A stretch of 64,000 nucleotides of DNA from assembly GCA_016716665.1 (NCBI GenBank), contig JADJVH010000007.1, positions 62,001 through 126,000 of the forward strand. Reading direction: 5' to 3'. The position numbers were made by a program, and so were the translations under genes. Below, piece by piece: positions 60,199 to 64,000 of the stretch; position 1 is the first letter of the stretch, and the number at the start of each line of letters is the position of its first letter. The notes beneath the pieces were generated by a model. It was not told the DNA's origin. It worked only from the letters and a program-made list of their open reading frames with translations, and ran no database searches. The stretch comes from Candidatus Opimibacter iunctus (lineage in GTDB: Bacteria; Bacteroidota; Bacteroidia; Chitinophagales; Saprospiraceae).

Positions 60199-63100
60199 TC
60201 AATGGCTATTATGATTTAGCACGACTTTTTGTGTTATGATTTTCTTGCCCACATATATTCTAGCGGTGTAAAGACCGTCAGGCGCATATGAAAGGTTTAT
60301 TTCAAAAGGTGTCTGTTCGTGCATGCCTGGAGTCGAAAATATTCTCGAACCAACCATGTCAAATATTTCTAAACCAATCTCTGGAGATACCTGACCTTTG
60401 CCCTCCATGTAAATCGTAAATTTTCCTGATGTAGGATTAGGAAAAAGCTTGGCTTGTAAGTTTTCAGTAATGGTTTCCACTCCGGTAGTTGCACAAGGCA
60501 CTTCCAACGGCCCACCCGGCGACCCTTCAAGGCAACCTATAGTCCAGGTCGCACCATCACAAAAATTGCCCATCCGGTTTGCAATTTCAAGCGTGTATCC
60601 GTTTCCGGCGGCACCTTGTGGCCACGGGGAGGCAGTATCATACACAACCGACTGATAAAGCCTGCCTGATGAATCAAACAATCGAAGGGCTTCGCCGGTA
60701 CTACTCAACCCAAATGTAAATGGACCGGTAATATTGGTCACTGTAGGAAATCGCGATGTAAACTTAGTAACATCGCTGTACAACACGAGGTAGCCTTCAG
60801 CCGGCAGCACTGTCCCGACAGGTATCGAAAACAAATGCGCATTGTCACTATCACTGAATACCCAGCCCGAAATATCTGTTGCTGTAGTACCTGAATTGTA
60901 TACTTCAATCCAATCACCGGCATCTGCGTCATCAGATGATTTATAATTGATTTCACTCAGGATAATTTTTTCCGTGCAAGGCGTAAAGCTTGTGCCGGGA
61001 GAACCACCAATGCATCCTGCAAACCAACTTGTCGGAAGGGTTGGATCAGCGGTGGGATCGACGAGTTCAAGTGTCCTGCCATATCCATCTGCTGCTTTCG
61101 GCCATGGCGCAGAATCTTCATACGTGAACGAAAGGACTTGAAGTGAGGAGGCAGCCAGTATGGAAAGCGTCTCAGTCGAATTACTAAACTCGAAATCCAA
61201 AGGCCCGGCGGCAGGAATGCCAGGAAATTGTTGATGAAACTTTAAGGTGTCTTCTGCAATGACCAATCGCTGGCCAGGCAAAAGGTTGGTTCCGTTTGGA
61301 AATACAAACTGATGTCCAGGTTGTCCATCTGTAAATGTCCAGGCAGAAAGATTGATCAGTTCATTCCCAAAATTGAGCAGCTCCAGCCAGTCTCCCGAGT
61401 TGCGGGTGCTGTCAGGGTGATAGTTTAACTCGCTGATGGCAAGGCTAGCCAGGTTTTCTGCAGGCGTAAAGACCGCATGGAAAGTTGCATCTGAAGTTAT
61501 ATTCAGGGTAAGTGAAATCGTCGGATCCTGCAAGGGAAGGATGGCGTTAGTATCCCAGTATGCAAAACGGAAACCTGGATTTGGGATGGCCACAATCTCC
61601 ACAGGATTGCCATCAAAATAAACGCCAGTCCATGGCAATGAATCCGGCACAATCGTGCTGATTTTTATCTTGCCTGATCCCGAAGGCACAGCCTCAAGTG
61701 TTACAGATACCTGGCCGTTCAGGCCGAAGTTAGATTGGATGTGGTTTCTGACCTGTGTAGTCCTTTCAGATAGTTGAAATTGAAATTCATGGTGGCGGTT
61801 GTTGAAGTCCGACATTTGCTGGGTGATATTATTCGGATCGCCCCATCGCCCGTATTCCCTTGGCATTTCCTGGACAGTCTGTGTAAACATACTCTCTTCG
61901 ACAGATAACAGCCGATCAGTACGATAGGAGGTATTCATCACATCTGCAAAACGATTGATAAAATATTGTCTGAACCTTTGATTTTGAATCCCCTTGAGCC
62001 AGATATTGATATAGGGGTTGGCTGGATCCTGCGTCAACATATAATTGATGTGATCGCCATAGCAATCTGTCCATCCATTGGGTTGTAGTGAAAGTTCCAA
62101 ATCGATCACACAAAACCGCCAACGTTTATTGGTTTTGTCAGACCTGTATATCTTGATGTTATTCCCTGGCCAATCTATGTTGGACATCCAGGATTCAGCG
62201 ATGATATAGTCAGTGTACCAGGTCAGATCAAAATACTGGTCAGCTAAATCCCAGAAGTCCGGATCAACCGGATCAAGTGCATTGAACGCTTCATAATCGT
62301 CGTAGAACGGATCTACACTGCCTTCGACAGCGCGCAGCGTGCCGCCATACCAAAAGCTTTGGGAAAGGAGATCTATAGTTGCCGCCGAAGCATCCTCGTG
62401 GATTTCAAAGTATTCCTCATTTAGTTTTTCGCGCAACTCATATAATCCAAAATAATTTCCATTGATATACACCGAGACTGGTCTCCACGCGGAATAATAG
62501 TTGTTCGTTTCACCGGCCATCATTTCTACCTGGCTGGCATCCTTGTATGGAAAGGTCAGGAATTGATTACTGCCATTTCGCAGGTATATCTCACTATACT
62601 TCGTTCGTTGAGGCCGGTTAGGGATCAAGGGATACTCGATGGGGCCATCACCCAAAACGGAGTGGTCCAACTCGATTCGAAATGAATGCTGAGGCTGTGC
62701 CCTGCTTCCTCCGAGGCCACCATCTATCTGCATCCCCGCGCGCTGGGAGAATATCAACGCCTGAGCAGTATCGAAGTATTCAACATAGGCCGCCTTTTCC
62801 CAATCAAATGGCCAGTTGTCAAATATGCCTGTGGTTCCGTAAAGGTTAGCATGGTCAGTCACGACAGACAAAACAGGTGTCACATGGTTGACCCCCAGGA
62901 GATAGGAAGAGACGGTCACCGGGCTTGGTAAAATGCCATCCCCAAAAGCCATTGCTTTCAGCACACTTGAATAGTAAATCGGGATGGGTTCACCCGTGTA
63001 CATTGGTGACTCAGGGGTAGGATCATTTCCATCCATGGTGTAATGGATGGAGGAATTGCCCGGATTCGGATCGGTGATCTCTACATAGACTGTGCTAGTG

Positions 63101-63786
63101 TACAATCCAGGGGCAACAGAGAATACAGGTTTAAGCAAGTAGCCGGAAAATGTATCCGAAAAGTTATTGGAAGACGCAGCAGTTGCAGTTTGGAAAATTG
63201 TTGTATTGCCAGATGCATCAGGGAACAAGCCGGAGCTGTTATCAGGAGCATCGCAGTGAACAAATAAAGAACTTTCCAATGTGCGGGAGGGAGAAAACAA
63301 AAATATGGTTTCACCGGAAGAGGATATCTTGAAATTGGTATGGAGGTAACTATTGGTATCGACGGTTTCAAACAGGGTAGTCATTTCCGCTGTAGACACC
63401 AGTTTCATATGCATATCGAGATAGTCATAGATCGTATTTGGATCCGTGGAGACTACATCAAAAGCCAGGCTGGTGATATCACCTGCAGAAAGCCCTGCGT
63501 CAGTGAGTTCGGAGGCCCTGAACAACATCTGGTGTTTGGCGGCCCAGTACCAGTTGCCGTAAGGCGCAGGATAATCTGTTGGTGAGTTTTGCACGTTGCC
63601 TGTATCAATGGCGATGTCATTAAACTTTATGTTGGGTCGCCGTTCACTTCTAAAGCCATATTGAGCTCCGCAGATATAGGGGCTGAGATCCTGCACCGCA
63701 AACACGGTTGCGGGATATGATTTGTCGGTTTGATTAAAGACAGAATTGGTCGTATAGCCCACATTACTGTAGGAGCATATATTCAA
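60199..63786 (-). CDS. Giant CotH/lamin-tail surface protein with T9SS domain, main part
   Basis: 1195 residues as read, but the N-terminus is lost to a frameshift and the gene continues upstream (63783-64000). In order: a beta-rich region; a chitobiase-C-terminal-like domain (V-Y-V-E-I-T-D-P-N-P-G-N-S-S-I-H-Y-T-M-D-G, about 235-255); a CotH domain with R-A-G-M-Q-I-D-G-G-L-G-G-S-R-A-Q-P-Q-H-S-F-R, Y-I-N-G-N-Y-F-G-L-Y-E-L-R-E-K and R-F-C-V-I-D-L-E-L-S; a divergent-InlB-repeat-like segment (G-F-R-F-A-Y-W-D-T); two lamin-tail domains (I-S-E-L-N-Y-H-P-D and L-S-E-I-N-Y-K-S-S-D); and a type A sorting domain. CotH proteins are atypical protein kinases in spores; their role in Bacteroidota surface proteins is unproven. 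Confidence 0.9.
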   Translation of the reverse strand: MNICSYSNVGYTTNSVFNQTDKSYPATVFAVQDLSPYICGAQYGFRSERRPNIKFNDIAIDTGNVQNSPTDYPAPYGNWYWAAKHQMLFRASELTDAGLSAGDITSLAFDVVSTDPNTIYDYLDMHMKLVSTAEMTTLFETVDTNSYLHTNFKISSSGETIFLFSPSRTLESSLFVHCDAPDNSSGLFPDASGNTTIFQTATAASSNNFSDTFSGYLLKPVFSVAPGLYTSTVYVEITDPNPGNSSIHYTMDGNDPTPESPMYTGEPIPIYYSSVLKAMAFGDGILPSPVTVSSYLLGVNHVTPVLSVVTDHANLYGTTGIFDNWPFDWEKAAYVEYFDTAQALIFSQRAGMQIDGGLGGSRAQPQHSFRIELDHSVLGDGPIEYPLIPNRPQRTKYSEIYLRNGSNQFLTFPYKDASQVEMMAGETNNYYSAWRPVSVYINGNYFGLYELREKLNEEYFEIHEDASAATIDLLSQSFWYGGTLRAVEGSVDPFYDDYEAFNALDPVDPDFWDLADQYFDLTWYTDYIIAESWMSNIDWPGNNIKIYRSDKTNKRWRFCVIDLELSLQPNGWTDCYGDHINYMLTQDPANPYINIWLKGIQNQRFRQYFINRFADVMNTSYRTDRLLSVEESMFTQTVQEMPREYGRWGDPNNITQQMSDFNNRHHEFQFQLSERTTQVRNHIQSNFGLNGQVSVTLEAVPSGSGKIKISTIVPDSLPWTGVYFDGNPVEIVAIPNPGFRFAYWDTNAILPLQDPTISLTLNITSDATFHAVFTPAENLASLAISELNYHPDSTRNSGDWLELLNFGNELINLSAWTFTDGQPGHQFVFPNGTNLLPGQRLVIAEDTLKFHQQFPGIPAAGPLDFEFSNSTETLSILAASSLQVLSFTYEDSAPWPKAADGYGRTLELVDPTADPTLPTSWFAGCIGGSPGTSFTPCTEKIILSEINYKSSDDADAGDWIEVYNSGTTATDISGWVFSDSDNAHLFSIPVGTVLPAEGYLVLYSDVTKFTSRFPTVTNITGPFTFGLSSTGEALRLFDSSGRLYQSVVYDTASPWPQGAAGNGYTLEIANRMGNFCDGATWTIGCLEGSPGGPLEVPCATTGVETITENLQAKLFPNPTSGKFTIYMEGKGQVSPEIGLEIFDMVGSRIFSTPGMHEQTPFEINLSYAPDGLYTARIYVGKKIITQKVVLNHNSH

Positions 63787-64000
63787 TAGTATATTGGAGA
63801 CTCCATCCCAGTAAAAGGGGTGGTCAATTCATGCTTATTCCATCCGGTCACCGGATTGAAAGGACCGGTATATAATACCTGCTTGAATGAGGTTACCGGT
63901 TTGCGGTCCTTTCCACTACAGAAGACAACCTTGTATTCGCCAGGCCCGATGCTGACATTTGAAAACACCCACCTGGAGGTATCCGCTATATCATCTGTAA
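63783..64000 (-). CDS. CotH protein, 5' fragment (partial, frameshifted)
   Basis: The frame is open to the right edge (…DTSRW-V-F-S-N-V-S-I-G-P-G-E-Y-K-V-V-F-C-S-G-K-D-R), a lamin-tail-like domain. It stops at 63783 after P-F-T-G-M-E-S-P-I-Y-Y. Adding one T to the T-run on the minus strand (A-run 63813-63816) gives P-F-Y-W-D-G-V-S-N-I-L-L-N-I-C-S-Y-S-N and joins it to the frame of the main part. The W-D-G-x-S-N motif is the family norm, so one gene is inferred, starting outside the window. Confidence 0.75.
   Translation of the reverse strand, partial: TDDIADTSRWVFSNVSIGPGEYKVVFCSGKDRKPVTSFKQVLYTGPFNPVTGWNKHELTTPFTGMESPIYY

Noticed and set aside
1..64000. tRNA, rRNA, integrase, transposase or phage genes marking a genomic island
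   Set aside because: None could be recognised on either strand by inspection; a covariance-model scan would be needed to exclude tRNAs with certainty.

Overview
The window looks like chromosomal DNA of a Bacteroidota bacterium, most probably from the Saprospiria/Saprospiraceae-like part of the phylum. The evidence is a type IX secretion (T9SS) lifestyle: many secreted proteins carry the type A C-terminal sorting domain, one carries the gliding-motility type (CHU_C, type B) domain. There is also a TonB-dependent receptor with a carboxypeptidase-like N-terminal domain, a FISUMP lipoprotein, a CotH/lamin-tail surface protein, and several -7 elements of the Bacteroidota form TAnnTTTG. No rRNA, tRNA, IS transposase, phage gene or CRISPR array was recognised.

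Layout. 1-7.5 kb: end of a giant repeat adhesin, small membrane proteins, a GNAT enzyme, a lactonase-like propeller and an S41 peptidase lipoprotein. 7.6-10.3 kb: a large glycosidase lipoprotein. 10.3-16.7 kb: a PAS-LuxR regulator divergent from a co-directional gene set encoding a DszB-like sulfinate desulfinase homologue, a cytosolic and an exported rhodanese, a DUF2490 outer-membrane barrel, DUF202 and DUF2252; this reads as a sulfur-related locus. 16.9-24 kb: MarC, a GH13 enzyme, DUF3010, a methyltransferase plus UbiA prenyltransferase pair, an amidase and an esterase. 24-41 kb: a dense block of secreted proteins: a dockerin-tailed Ig-like protein, four paralogues sharing an unrecognised N-terminal domain (two of them with cohesin-like and dockerin-like modules), a TonB receptor, a FISUMP lipoprotein and a beta-helix protein. 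41-60 kb: mostly single housekeeping or secreted genes (CPBP protease, subtilase, esterases, GAPDH, TPR protein, O/P porin, formate/nitrite transporter, SGNH hydrolase). 60-64 kb: a very large CotH protein on the minus strand that runs off the window.

Two window-wide observations matter for any user. First, at least eight genes carry single-base frameshifts, mostly in short homopolymers and sometimes in compensating pairs. This fits an assembly with residual indel errors better than mass pseudogenisation. Second, three intergenic sites carry the same composite palindromic element, and several others carry low-complexity tracts or short interspersed repeats.

The best candidates for undescribed biology are the sulfinate desulfinase/rhodanese locus with its inverted-repeat control region (10.3-16.7 kb) and the cohesin/dockerin-like secreted paralogue cluster around the TonB receptor (24-41 kb). 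Functions are inferred from motifs read by eye; no database search was possible.
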